Shown: in pieces, positions 35,469-44,118 of the stretch
Layout of the letters: the number at the start of each line of letters is the position of its first letter
Position numbering within the stretch: the first letter of the stretch is position 1
Origin: Mycolicibacterium frederiksbergense
GTDB taxonomy: Bacteria; Actinomycetota; Actinomycetes; Mycobacteriales; Mycobacteriaceae
DNA length: 64,000 nucleotides
Direction: 5' to 3'
Assembly (NCBI RefSeq): GCF_029893345.1
Contig: NZ_JARXVE010000007.1
Coordinates: 124,001-188,000, forward strand
Notes under the pieces: model-generated
Databases searched by the model: none
Told to the model about the DNA's origin: nothing
Seen by the model: the letters and a program-made list of their open reading frames with translations, nothing else
Made by a program: the position numbers and the translations under genes

Positions 35469-37247
35469 TTACTTGGGCCGCTTCCCGGCCGTCACTTCCT
35501 CGGCGTACTCGGCGTAGAACGGCACGTACCCCTCGTCACGTCCGGCCAGCACGTACAGCGGATCCGTGACCTCGGTTCCGTAGCCCTGCTTGCGCAGGTC
35601 GACCTTCTGGCTCTTGAAGGTCGAGGTGTGGGCCAGCTGCCCGACCACACGGACGAACAACGGCACGGCATAACCCGGCAGATGGCCGTAGAACGCCTCG
35701 GCCAGCGCTTTCCCATCGAACTCGTGGCCATTCTTGAACTGCACGGCGGCCATGCCGGCGCGGCCACCCGCCCCGGGTACCTCGACACCGAAGACGGTGC
35801 ACTCCTCGATGGCCGGATGGCCGGCGACCGCGGCCTCCACCTCGGTGGTGGCCACGTTCTCGCCCTTCCACCGGAAGGTGTCCCCCAGCCGGTCGGCGAA
35901 CGCGGCGTGCCCCAGCCCTTGGGAGCGCATCAGGTCACCGGTGTTGAACCAGACGTCGCCGTCCTTGAACGCGTTGCGCACCAGCTTCTTCTCGCTGGCC
36001 GACGAGTCGGTGTAGCCGTCGAACGGTTGCAGCGCGTTGACCTGGGACAGCATCAGCCCGGGCTCGCCGCGCTTGACCTTGTGCATCCGGCCGTCGGCGC
36101 CGCGGACCGGTTCGCCGCTGTCGGTGTCGTACTCGACGAAGGCGACCGGGCTGGGGCAGATCCCGGTGGACTTGGAGACGTTGAAGACGTTGACGAATGC
36201 GGTGTTGCCCTCGCTGGCGGCATAGAACTCACACACCCGCGCGATGCCGAACCGCCGGGTGAATTCGTCCCAGATGGCCGGGCGCAGCCCGTTGCCGATG
36301 ATGGCCCGGACCTTGTGGGCACGGTCGGTCGGCTTGGGCGGCTGGTTGAGCAGGTAGCCACAGATCTCACCGATGTAGACGAAGGCGGTCGCGCCGTAGT
36401 CGATGACCTCGTCCCAGAACCGTGAGGCCGAGAACGACTTGCCCAGCGCCAGCGCCGACCCCGAGTTCAGCACCGATCCGATCGACACGGTCAGGGCGTT
36501 GTTGTGATAGAGCGGCAGGCAGCAGTACAGGGTGTCGGTGCTGTGCAGCCGCAGTCCCAGGCCGCCGAACCCGGCCAGGGCGCGCAGCCAGCGGTAGTGG
36601 GTCATGACGCTGGCTTTGGGCATGCCGGTGGTGCCCGAGGTGAAGATGTAGAACGCCTTGTCCTTGGCCAGTACGGCCGACGCACTGGCCGGGTTGGTGG
36701 TCGGCGCGGTCGCCGCGAGTTGGCGCAGCTCCTCGACCGTCATCAGTCCGTTGGCCTCGGCTCCGCATTCGGTGATGGGATCGATCAGGTCGGACTCGGC
36801 GACCACGGCCGTCGCGTTGAGCAGCCCGATGCTGTGCGCCAACACCTTTCCGCGCTGGTGGTAGTTGACCATGCCGGCGACGGCGCCGCACTTGACGATC
36901 GCCAGCATGAGCAGCACCGCATCGGGTGAGTTGCGCAGCATTGCTCCCACCACGTCGCCCTGGCCGACACCGCGGGCGGCCAGAACGGCGGCGTAGCGGT
37001 TGACCGTCTCGTTGGCCTGCTGGTAGGTGATGCGCTCGTCACCGAACTTGAGGAAAACCTGGTCGGCGTATTGGGCGGCCCGCTCCTGGAACACCTTGCC
37101 GATGGAGGTCTTGGACGTGGGCCGGGCCAGCATGCCGGTGACTACGCCCCGCACGATGACCGGAGCGTCCATCAGTAGACCGGGTACCTGACTTGCGATC
37201 TCGAATAGGCCGACGCTGCTTCTGGTGCCCGATGTCTCGTCCGTCAT
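35469..37247 (-). CDS. fadD6: Long-chain fatty-acyl-CoA synthetase (FATP/FadD6 type)
   Basis: A 592-residue adenylate-forming enzyme. The ATP/AMP signature is FTSGTTGMPKASVMTHYRW, and the later motif WFNTGDLMRSQGLGHAAFADR continues into FRWKGENVATTEVE, typical of very-long-chain FATP-like synthetases. It activates fatty acids as acyl-CoA. It leads a cluster fadD6-folP2-gpgS on one strand. Confidence 0.93.
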   Translation of the reverse strand: MTDETSGTRSSVGLFEIASQVPGLLMDAPVIVRGVVTGMLARPTSKTSIGKVFQERAAQYADQVFLKFGDERITYQQANETVNRYAAVLAARGVGQGDVVGAMLRNSPDAVLLMLAIVKCGAVAGMVNYHQRGKVLAHSIGLLNATAVVAESDLIDPITECGAEANGLMTVEELRQLAATAPTTNPASASAVLAKDKAFYIFTSGTTGMPKASVMTHYRWLRALAGFGGLGLRLHSTDTLYCCLPLYHNNALTVSIGSVLNSGSALALGKSFSASRFWDEVIDYGATAFVYIGEICGYLLNQPPKPTDRAHKVRAIIGNGLRPAIWDEFTRRFGIARVCEFYAASEGNTAFVNVFNVSKSTGICPSPVAFVEYDTDSGEPVRGADGRMHKVKRGEPGLMLSQVNALQPFDGYTDSSASEKKLVRNAFKDGDVWFNTGDLMRSQGLGHAAFADRLGDTFRWKGENVATTEVEAAVAGHPAIEECTVFGVEVPGAGGRAGMAAVQFKNGHEFDGKALAEAFYGHLPGYAVPLFVRVVGQLAHTSTFKSQKVDLRKQGYGTEVTDPLYVLAGRDEGYVPFYAEYAEEVTAGKRPK

Positions 37248-37332
37248 GCGGTGTCCCCTTGCGCGTTGATGTTGCCCTCGGTGTGGGCAACACCTTAACC
37301 GCGCAGGACGCCTCCGTTACCGCCGGTACTAC

Positions 37333-37905
37333 TTACGAGTAACCAACGGGCGCGCACACGTCCAGCGCGGCCGCAACCTCGTCGACGACCACCAGCCGAT
37401 CCAACGCCGAACTCGCCACGTAGCCGCTGTCGACCAGTCCACGCAGCCAGGTCAGCAGGCCGTCGTAGTGGCCGAACGGATCGAGCAACACCAGCGGCTT
37501 GTCGTGCATACCGAGGTAGCCGGCCGTCCAGGCTTCGAAGAACTCCTCCAGGGTGCCGATACCGCCTGGCAGTGCGATGAACGCGTCGGAGCGGTCTTCC
37601 ATCTCCTTTTTGCGATCCCGCATGGAGTCGGTGACCACCAGCTCCGCGGCGTCGACATCGGCGAGTTCACGATGCACCAGCGCCTTGGGGATCACACCGA
37701 CAGTGTGGCCGTTCCGCGAGCGCGCCGCCCGGGCTACCACTCCCATCGCCGAGACGTTGCCGCCGCCGGAAACCAAGGTCCACCCGCGTTCGGCGATCCC
37801 CACCCCGACCTCGCTGGCCAGCGCCAGCAACTCAGGATGCATAGGGCTGGAGGCGCAATAGACACACACCGCCCATTGGCGGTCAGTTTCACCGAACACG
37901 TACAC
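37333..37905 (-). CDS. LOG-family cytokinin riboside 5'-monophosphate phosphoribohydrolase (Rv1205 type)
   Basis: A 190-residue lysine-decarboxylase-like Rossmann protein. The LOG motif PGGIGTLEEF is intact and SGGGNVSAMG replaces the usual GGGxxGxMG. M. tuberculosis Rv1205 is a working LOG that releases cytokinins; its loss stops NO resistance of proteasome mutants because Log accumulates there as a Pup-proteasome substrate. The start is GTG 37905 or GTG 37899; TACGTT just upstream favours a near-leaderless start at 37899. Confidence 0.88.
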   Translation of the reverse strand: MYVFGETDRQWAVCVYCASSPMHPELLALASEVGVGIAERGWTLVSGGGNVSAMGVVARAARSRNGHTVGVIPKALVHRELADVDAAELVVTDSMRDRKKEMEDRSDAFIALPGGIGTLEEFFEAWTAGYLGMHDKPLVLLDPFGHYDGLLTWLRGLVDSGYVASSALDRLVVVDEVAAALDVCAPVGYS

Positions 37906-37964
37906 AAACGTAAAGGGTGTCTGTTAACCACCGGTATCGGGCGGCCCGCCATAGGATTCGATTG

Positions 37965-40073
37965 ATGACGGTCGGCCGGGTTATCGCACCGTGGGACCGC
38001 GCGCTCGACGGCGTGGCGGCGGCCCTGCACGAGCGGCGCGGCGCGGTTCTGCTCGGCCCCGACGGCGCGGGCAAGACAACACTGGCCCGTACAGCAGCCG
38101 AGCGTGTGGCGCCGGATTTCCGTCGGGTCGTGTGGATCACCGGCACCGAATCGGCCGCTGCCATTCCGTTCGCGGCGGTGGCGCACCTGATTGACGTCCC
38201 CGCGGTGGGCAGAACCGCCGACGTGCTGCGGGCGGCACGCGAGGCATTCGGGTCCGAGCTGTTGCTCGTCGTCGACGATGCCCACCTGCTGGACCGGCTC
38301 TCGGCGGCCCTGGTGTATCAGCTCGCGGTGAGCGGGGCGGCCAAACTCATCGTCACCGCGTCCGCGCACGCACCCGATCACGTCGCGGCGCTGTGGACCG
38401 ACGGGCTGGTCAGCCGCATCGAGGTGCAGCTGCCGGGCCACGATGACAACCGGCTGGCGCAGCAGGTGACGGTTCTTGTTGACGACCTGCCCGACGAGGC
38501 GGTCGGCCTGCTGCGCTACCTGGCGGTCGAGGATCCGCTGCCGCTGGCCGCAGCGACCGCGTTGACCAGCGCGGACGCCGTGCAGGAAGCGCAACGCTGC
38601 GGAGTGTTGCGGGTCGAGGGCCCGGTGGTCCGTTGCGTGCATCCACTGTTTGCCCGCGCGGCGCGGGCCACCGTCGGCGGGCCCGGCCTGCGCCGGTTGC
38701 GCAGCACGCTCGTCAAACAACTGGCCGCGGAGCCGCGGCGCAGCGTGGTGGACCGGCTGCGGGTGGCGGTGCTGGCCCTCGACAGCGACGTGTCACTGCC
38801 CACCGGCGAGATGGTCGACGCTGCCGGCGAGGCCCTGCGGTTGGGCGATCTGGTGTTGAGCGAGCGGCTGGCCCGGGCCGCGGTGGCGTCCGGCGCCGGG
38901 TCCGGTGGTGAATTCAGTGCCGAATCCAGTGCCGGTTTCGACGGACTGCTGACCCTGGCTTATGCATTGGCCTGGCAGGGCCGCGGGCGCGAGGCCGACG
39001 CCGTGCTGGGACAGATCGACCCGGCGGGTTTGACCGAGGCCGAGTTGATGGCCTGGGCGTTGCCCCAGGCGGCCAACCAGTTCTGGATGCTCTCGGAACC
39101 CGAACGCGCCACCGCGTTCCTGCGCGCCACCCGCAACCGGGTGTCCACCCCGGCGGCACAGACCACGCTCGACGCATTGGCGACGACATTCGCGATGAAT
39201 GCCGGTGCCCCGCAACGGGCTTTGGGCCTCGCGATGGAGGTATTGGCCTCCCCGATGGCCGATGACACCGCGATCGGTTGGGCCGCATCGACGGCGGCGC
39301 TGAGCTGTGCCCGGATCGGCCGGTTCGACCAGGTCGACGCGATGGCCGAACGCGCGGTTGGGGCGGGCCACCCCGGGTTGTTGCGGTTCACCAGCGGCTT
39401 CGGCCAGACCACCATGCTGCTGTTGACGGGCGAGCTGGACCGGGCGCAGGAGCTGGCCCGGCGCATTACCGATTTCACTCAGTTGCTGCAGCCGGGCCGG
39501 GCCGTCGGTGAGGTGCTGATGGCCGATGTGCTGCTGGTGCGCGGCGAATTGGACGAGGCGATTTCCTTGTTGCGCAAGGCAACTGCGGCATTGGCGCCAA
39601 CTGGATACTCCTGGGGGCCGCTGGCCTGGATGCTGTTGGCGCAGGCGCTCGGTCGACGCGGGATGCCGGTGGAGGCCGGGAAAGCGTTGTCGCGTGCGGA
39701 ATCCCGGCACGGCCTCAAGTCGATGTTGTTCGCCCCGGAGCTGGGGTTGGCCCGGGCCTGGACCTGCTTCGCCCGCAAGGATTCCCTGGGTGCGTTGGCG
39801 GCTGCCCGCGAGGCGGTCCGGACCGCCGAGCGTGGCGGCCAATCGGCGGTGGCGTTACGGGCGCTGCATGACTGCGTGCAATTGGGCGATGTGCGCGCGG
39901 TCGACGCCCTGGCCAGGGTGGACCTGGACTGCGTGTTCGGGCAGCTGACCCGCGACCATGCCCGCGCGTTGACGGCCGGGGACAGTGCCGCGCTACGCGA
40001 GGTCGCGGCGCGTTACCGCAGTGTGGGCATGCTCGCGGCCGCCGAAGATGCCGCGGGCCAGGCGTCGGCGTGA
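37965..40073 (+). CDS. STAND-type AAA ATPase without LuxR output domain (Rv1204c type)
   Basis: A 702-residue protein. The N-terminal P-loop (GPDGAGKTTLA at 31-41) and Walker B (ELLLVVDDAH) make a MalT/LuxR-type NTPase, followed by a winged region and about 400 residues of TPR-like helical repeats. Large LuxR regulators end in a helix-turn-helix; here the C-terminus stops after the repeats (ALREVAARYRSVGMLAAAED) and none is present. It may therefore signal through protein partners. ATG 37965 is 7 nt after TAGGAT. It lies about 95 nt upstream of a candidate secreted protein. Confidence 0.75.
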   Translation: MTVGRVIAPWDRALDGVAAALHERRGAVLLGPDGAGKTTLARTAAERVAPDFRRVVWITGTESAAAIPFAAVAHLIDVPAVGRTADVLRAAREAFGSELLLVVDDAHLLDRLSAALVYQLAVSGAAKLIVTASAHAPDHVAALWTDGLVSRIEVQLPGHDDNRLAQQVTVLVDDLPDEAVGLLRYLAVEDPLPLAAATALTSADAVQEAQRCGVLRVEGPVVRCVHPLFARAARATVGGPGLRRLRSTLVKQLAAEPRRSVVDRLRVAVLALDSDVSLPTGEMVDAAGEALRLGDLVLSERLARAAVASGAGSGGEFSAESSAGFDGLLTLAYALAWQGRGREADAVLGQIDPAGLTEAELMAWALPQAANQFWMLSEPERATAFLRATRNRVSTPAAQTTLDALATTFAMNAGAPQRALGLAMEVLASPMADDTAIGWAASTAALSCARIGRFDQVDAMAERAVGAGHPGLLRFTSGFGQTTMLLLTGELDRAQELARRITDFTQLLQPGRAVGEVLMADVLLVRGELDEAISLLRKATAALAPTGYSWGPLAWMLLAQALGRRGMPVEAGKALSRAESRHGLKSMLFAPELGLARAWTCFARKDSLGALAAAREAVRTAERGGQSAVALRALHDCVQLGDVRAVDALARVDLDCVFGQLTRDHARALTAGDSAALREVAARYRSVGMLAAAEDAAGQASA

Positions 40074-40168
40074 TTTGCGCAGAGCGTCGGCTCGACACGT
40101 GCCGTGTAGTGCCCACCTGTGCCGACAATAGAATTCCCAGTTAGACCGCACGATCTGCAGGGGGCCCG

Positions 40169-40861
40169 ATGAACCAGTTCACCGCCGACACCGGCGCCAT
40201 GAATGGCTGGCAAGGGATCGTTGACGGGGTCAGTGGCGAGGTCACCACCTTCAAGAACGGGGCGCCGGGCGCCTCGGACCTCTCGAACAGTCACGGCGCC
40301 ATCGGGTTTCCGATGCAGAACGCGTTCGATGGCGCGCAGTCCTCCCGCGAGGGAGCCCTGGGTGCCACGCAGGCCGCCGCGTCGCGGATGGCTGAACTGC
40401 TCGGCCAGGCCTCCCAGGCATATCAGCGCGGCGATATGGCTGCCGCCAGCAGCCTCAAGGCCCAGGCCGACCAGATCGAGGGCGCAGCATCACCGGCATC
40501 GGCCGGGGGCGGCTCAGGTGCAGCGGGTGGCGCGGGTGGCGCGGCAACCCAGATGATGAGCCAATTCGGTCAGATGGCCGGGCAGATGGCGCAGTCGATC
40601 ACCCAACCGATACAGGGCATGGCGCAGGCCATGGGTCAGCTGCCGCAGCAGGCCATGCAGGGCGTGCAGGGCATCGTCGAGGCCGCCACCCAGGCGGCTG
40701 GTGGCGGTGCGGACGCGGCCACCGCGGCGGAAGGCCATGACGGCGAGCGGGCACCGGCCGATGCCAATGCGGACCGGGGCACCGAACAACTCGGCACCCG
40801 GGCCGAGGCCGGTATCGGCCCGGTGCCCACCCAGGTCCGCAACGTCACCGGCCGGCAGTAG
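40169..40861 (+). CDS. Candidate type VII secretion substrate (EspC/WXG-like N-terminus, Gln/Gly-rich tail)
   Basis: A 230-residue protein. The first 105 residues are predicted helical, with a GW-Q-G turn early on and a YQRGD segment at 85-89 that fits the YxxxD/E export signal of ESX substrates, placed after a long helix as expected. The rest is low complexity: Gly/Ala then repeated QM-GQM and QQAMQGVQG units and a charged tail. There is no Sec signal. ATG 40169 follows AGGGGG. Its 3' end overlaps the convergent ABC-F gene by 17 nt. The assignment rests on motif and layout only. Confidence 0.55.
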   Translation: MNQFTADTGAMNGWQGIVDGVSGEVTTFKNGAPGASDLSNSHGAIGFPMQNAFDGAQSSREGALGATQAAASRMAELLGQASQAYQRGDMAAASSLKAQADQIEGAASPASAGGGSGAAGGAGGAATQMMSQFGQMAGQMAQSITQPIQGMAQAMGQLPQQAMQGVQGIVEAATQAAGGGADAATAAEGHDGERAPADANADRGTEQLGTRAEAGIGPVPTQVRNVTGRQ

Positions 40862-42473
40862 CGCTCAGCTCTCCACCGTCCAGCCGCAGCCAGCGGTCGA
40901 TGCCGACGGCCGCCAGGAACCGTTCATCGTGGCTGACCACCACGAATGCTCCCCGGTAGGCGTTCAGCGCCGATTCCAGCTGTCCCACGCTGACCAGGTC
41001 GAGGTTGTTGGTCGGTTCGTCGAGCAGCAGTAGCTGGGGTGCAGGTTCGGCATACAGCACGCACGCCAGCGTCGCGCGCAATCGTTCTCCACCCGACAGG
41101 GCCGCCACCGGCAGGTTGATCCGGTCGCCGCGAAACAGGAACTGCGCCAACAGATGCATCCGACGGGTATGGGTGAGGCTGGGCGCGGCGGCCGCAAGAC
41201 TCTCGGCCACCGTGCGGTCCTCGGCCAGCAGGTCCAGCCGTTGCGACAGGTAGGCGATCCGGCCCTGCGCCCGCTGCACCGTACCGGAGTCGGGCGCCAG
41301 CCCTCCGTCGATGATCCGCAGCAGCGTCGACTTGCCCGCCCCGTTCGGACCGGTCAACGCGATCCGCTCCGGTCCCCGGATGGAGATGTCAATCCCGTTG
41401 TCGGCGAACAGCTTCCGCCCATCAAGACTGGTCTGCAATCCCGCTCCGGAGAACACCGTGCGCCCGGTTGGCAGCACGGTGTCGGGCAGGTCCAGCGCAA
41501 TCACCTTCTCGTCGCGCAACGCCCGTTCGGCGTCGTCGAGTCGCGCCCGCGCGTCATCGATCCGGCGGGCGTGCACATCGTCGGAGCGGGCGGCCGATTC
41601 CTGCGCATCGCGTTTGAGCTTGCCCGCCACGATCTTCGGCAGTCCCGCGTCCTTGAGGTTGCGCGCCGCGGTGGAAGAGCGTCGGGCAGCCCGCTCCCGC
41701 GCCTCCTGCATCTGCCGCTTCTCCCGCTTGAGTTGTTGTTCGGCGTTGCGAATGTTGCCCTCGGCCACCGACTGGGCGGCCTGCACGGTCTCCTGGTATG
41801 CGGTGAAGTTTCCTCCGTAGAAGATCATTTCGCCGCGGTACAGCTCGGCGATCTGATCCATCCGGTCCAGCAGCACCCGGTCATGGCTGACCACCAGCAG
41901 GCACCCGGTGTAGGTGTCCAGCGCGTCGTAAAGACGTTGCCGGGCAGCGCTGTCCAGGTTGTTGGTGGGCTCATCCAGCAGCAGCACGCTGGGCCGCTTC
42001 AGCAGCTGGGCGGCCAATCCGAGGGACACCACTTGCCCACCGGACAGCGTCCCCAACCGGCGGTCGAGGGCCAAGTCATCCAGGCCGAGCCGGTCCAGCT
42101 GGGCGCGGGACCGCTCCTCGATGTCCCAGTCGTCGCCGATGGCGGTGAACACCGCCTCGCCGGCGTCTCCGGCGGCCAGCGTTGCCAATGCCTCGAGCAC
42201 CGGGGCCACCCCCAGTACCGCGGCCACAGTGAGATCGGCTGTGAACGGCAGGGTTTGGGGAAGGTACCCGACGGTGCCAACACCTCCGTCTAGGGCCACC
42301 GCCCCCGCCGAGGGCCGGTACTCGCCGGCAATCAGCTTGAGTAGCGTGCTTTTCCCGGCGCCGTTGGGTGCGACCAGGCCGGTGCGGCCCGGGCCGACGG
42401 TAAAGGACAGGTCCGAGAACAGCTCGGTGTCATCGGGCCAGGCGAAGGACAAATGGGAACAGACAATAGACAT
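40845..42473 (-). CDS. ABC-F ribosome-associated ATPase (antibiotic-resistance type)
   Basis: A 542-residue protein with two ATPase domains and no membrane segment. Domain 1 has PNGAGKSTLLKLIAGEYRPS and LLLDEPTNNLD; domain 2 has GPNGAGKSTLLRIIDGG and LLLDEPTNNLDLVSVGQLE. The linker between is about 80 residues, charged and helical (QQLKREKRQMQEARERAARR). ABC-F proteins enter the ribosomal E site and dislodge antibiotics or rescue stalled peptidyl-tRNA. Start ATG 42473 has GGAG 7 nt upstream. A 184-nt leader holding a short ORF and a hairpin suggests drug-inducible control; the neighbour is an S4/Hsp15-like gene. Confidence 0.88.
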   Translation of the reverse strand: MSIVCSHLSFAWPDDTELFSDLSFTVGPGRTGLVAPNGAGKSTLLKLIAGEYRPSAGAVALDGGVGTVGYLPQTLPFTADLTVAAVLGVAPVLEALATLAAGDAGEAVFTAIGDDWDIEERSRAQLDRLGLDDLALDRRLGTLSGGQVVSLGLAAQLLKRPSVLLLDEPTNNLDSAARQRLYDALDTYTGCLLVVSHDRVLLDRMDQIAELYRGEMIFYGGNFTAYQETVQAAQSVAEGNIRNAEQQLKREKRQMQEARERAARRSSTAARNLKDAGLPKIVAGKLKRDAQESAARSDDVHARRIDDARARLDDAERALRDEKVIALDLPDTVLPTGRTVFSGAGLQTSLDGRKLFADNGIDISIRGPERIALTGPNGAGKSTLLRIIDGGLAPDSGTVQRAQGRIAYLSQRLDLLAEDRTVAESLAAAAPSLTHTRRMHLLAQFLFRGDRINLPVAALSGGERLRATLACVLYAEPAPQLLLLDEPTNNLDLVSVGQLESALNAYRGAFVVVSHDERFLAAVGIDRWLRLDGGELSATAGR

Positions 42474-42531
42474 GCTGGTACTCCAAGGTGATGCGGGCAG
42501 CAGGCACCGCATTGAGGGATAGGAACAGAAT

Positions 42532-42565
42532 GAAGAGGCCGGGATTACCCGGAGATGACCTCTTC
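42532..42565 (-). terminator. Attenuator-like hairpin in the ABC-F leader
   Basis: On the minus strand GAAGAGG (42565-42559) pairs with CCTCTTC (42538-42532), and inside it CCGGG pairs with CCCGG around the loop TAAT; the left strand has a 6-nt bulge. The sequence after the hairpin (ATTCTGTTCCT) is moderately T-rich. It overlaps the end of the leader ORF, whose TAA stop codon is in the loop. Confidence 0.55.
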
Positions 42566-42586
42566 GTTGTCCATGTCTCCCAGCAT
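42545..42586 (-). CDS. Leader peptide of the ABC-F gene (13 codons)
   Basis: A short open frame, MLGDMDNEEVISG, runs from ATG 42586 to TAA 42547-42545. GAGGTG stands 10-15 nt upstream of the first ATG; a second in-frame ATG at 42574 (giving 9 residues) has GGGAG just before it. The ORF ends in the loop of a terminator-like hairpin, 71 nt before the ABC-F start. A ribosome stalled or terminating here would cover the 5' arm and prevent the hairpin. This is the classic design of ribosome-mediated attenuation for macrolide/lincosamide resistance genes. Translation itself is inferred. Confidence 0.5.
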   Translation of the reverse strand: MLGDMDNEEVISG

Positions 42587-42639
42587 GTTTTCGGCCCACC
42601 TCGGCTAGACAGCAGTTGCGGTTCCCACAGTACGCATGG

Positions 42640-42653
42640 GCGCAACCGATTTT
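42640..42653 (-). promoter_or_regulatory. WhiB7-like promoter element
   Basis: On the minus strand AAAAT stands 3 nt before TTGCGC (AAAATCGGTTGCGC). WhiB7-dependent promoters have an AT-rich block about 3 nt upstream of a TTG -35 box. It is placed so that transcription would start about 25 nt before the leader ORF. I do not find a good TANNNT -10 at 16-19 nt, so this is tentative. Confidence 0.35.
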
Positions 42654-42657
42654 CGGC

Positions 42658-43023
42658 TCAGAACGTTCCGCGCAGCCGATCCAGTTGTCGCCGTTCACGT
42701 TTCGTTGGCCGGCCGGCACCACGATCGCGGATCGGCACCGTCGCCACCATCTCCTTGGGCGGGGGTGGCGGGCTGCGGTCGATCATGCACTCCGATGCGA
42801 TGGCGGCACCGACTCGCTTGGCGATCGGGCGGATCACCTCCACGATCCGTTCCCGGCCGTCCAGCCGGACCCGCACCTCGTCACCTGGGCTGACATGTTG
42901 CGCCGGCTTGGCTGGAACATTGTTGACCCGGACGTGCCCGCCGCGGCAGGCCGCCGCCGCGGCGGAGCGGGTCTTGGTGATCCGCACGGCCCAGATCCAG
43001 CTGTCGACGCGAACCGTGCTCAT
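42658..43023 (-). CDS. S4-domain RNA-binding protein (Hsp15/HslR-like)
   Basis: A 121-residue protein. The N-terminal S4 domain (RVDSWIWAVRITKTRSAAAA, then GHVRVNN) is of the Hsp15 type, with a basic C-terminal tail (RPTKRERRQLDRLR). Hsp15 in E. coli binds free 50S subunits carrying stalled peptidyl-tRNA. Its start overlaps the dapE stop by 4 nt (ATGA), and the ABC-F gene follows on the same strand after 184 nt, giving two ribosome-linked genes side by side. Confidence 0.82.
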   Translation of the reverse strand: MSTVRVDSWIWAVRITKTRSAAAAACRGGHVRVNNVPAKPAQHVSPGDEVRVRLDGRERIVEVIRPIAKRVGAAIASECMIDRSPPPPPKEMVATVPIRDRGAGRPTKRERRQLDRLRGTF

Positions 43024-44084
43024 GTCAGATAGCGCCGCAGCATGTCGGTGGTGGCGGTGATCGCGGCGACCTCGACCCGCTCGTCGACCTTGTGCGCGAG
43101 GTTGGGGTCGCCGGGCCCGTAGTTCACCGCCGGGATCCCCAGCGCGGCGAACCGCGACACGTCGGTCCAGCCGTACTTGGCGCGGACCTGTCCCCCGGCC
43201 GCGGCCACCAGCGCCGCGGCGGCGGGTTTGGCCAGCCCGGGCAGGGCGCCCGCGGCGGCGTCGGTCAATTCGATGGTGACGTCGAGCCCGTCGAACACCT
43301 CGCGGACGTGGGCGACGGCCGCCTCCACGCTGCGATCCGGGGCGAACCGGAAGTTGACGGTCACCGATGCGGCGTCGGGGATGACGTTGCCGGCGATGCC
43401 GCCGTCGATGCGGACCGCGGACAGTCCTTCCCGGTACACGCAGCCGTCGATGTCGACATTGCGGGGCTGATACGCCGAGAGCCGGTCGAGTACCGCACCG
43501 AGTTTGTGAATGGCGTTGTCGCCCAGCCAGGATCGCGCGGAATGCGCCCGGGTGCCCGCGGCGCGGATGACGACGCGGATGGTGCCCTGACAGCCCGCCT
43601 CGATGTAGCCGCCGGAGGGTTCACCGAGGATCGCGACGTCGGCGGCCAGCCAGTCGGGCAGGTCGCGCTCGATGCGGCCCAACCCGTTGGCGCTGGACTC
43701 GATCTCCTCGCAGTCGTACATCACCAGGGTGATGTCATGGCTCGGTTCGGCGATGGTCGCGGCCAGGTGCAGGAACACCGCGTCCCCGGACTTCATGTCC
43801 GAGGTGCCACAGCCCCACAGTTCGCCGCCCTCGTACCGGCTGGGCAGGTTGTCGGCGACCGGCACGGTGTCGATGTGCCCGGCCAGCAGCACCCGCGAAC
43901 CCCGGCCCAGGTTGGTGCGGGCCAGCACCGCATCACCGTTGCGGATCACCTCGAAGCCCGGGGCCTGGGAGCGCAGCGCGGCCTCGATCTCGTCGGCGAT
44001 GCGCTTCTCATTGCGGGATTCGCTGGGGATGTCCACCAGCGCAGCGGTCAGCTCAATCGGATCGGCACGAAGATCTAGGCCCAC
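43020..44084 (-). CDS. dapE: Succinyl-diaminopimelate desuccinylase
   Basis: A 354-residue M20-family zinc hydrolase that makes LL-diaminopimelate and succinate in the lysine/peptidoglycan pathway. Metal-site motifs LLAGHIDTVPVADN, WGCGTSDMKSGDA and YDCEEIESSANGLG are present. I set GTG 44084 as start: it gives the M. tuberculosis length and follows TAGCCT by 8 nt. The upstream open frame runs antisense to dapD and is not coding. Divergent from dapD. Confidence 0.92.
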   Translation of the reverse strand: MGLDLRADPIELTAALVDIPSESRNEKRIADEIEAALRSQAPGFEVIRNGDAVLARTNLGRGSRVLLAGHIDTVPVADNLPSRYEGGELWGCGTSDMKSGDAVFLHLAATIAEPSHDITLVMYDCEEIESSANGLGRIERDLPDWLAADVAILGEPSGGYIEAGCQGTIRVVIRAAGTRAHSARSWLGDNAIHKLGAVLDRLSAYQPRNVDIDGCVYREGLSAVRIDGGIAGNVIPDAASVTVNFRFAPDRSVEAAVAHVREVFDGLDVTIELTDAAAGALPGLAKPAAAALVAAAGGQVRAKYGWTDVSRFAALGIPAVNYGPGDPNLAHKVDERVEVAAITATTDMLRRYLT

Positions 44085-44118
44085 AGGGATTGAGGCTAGT
44101 CCAGTAACCTTGGCCAAC

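Noticed and set aside
42430..42645. A 71-codon minus-strand frame in the ABC-F leader
   Set aside because: It overlaps the ABC-F start in another frame and lacks a ribosome site; the 13-codon ORF with GAGGTG is the better candidate leader.
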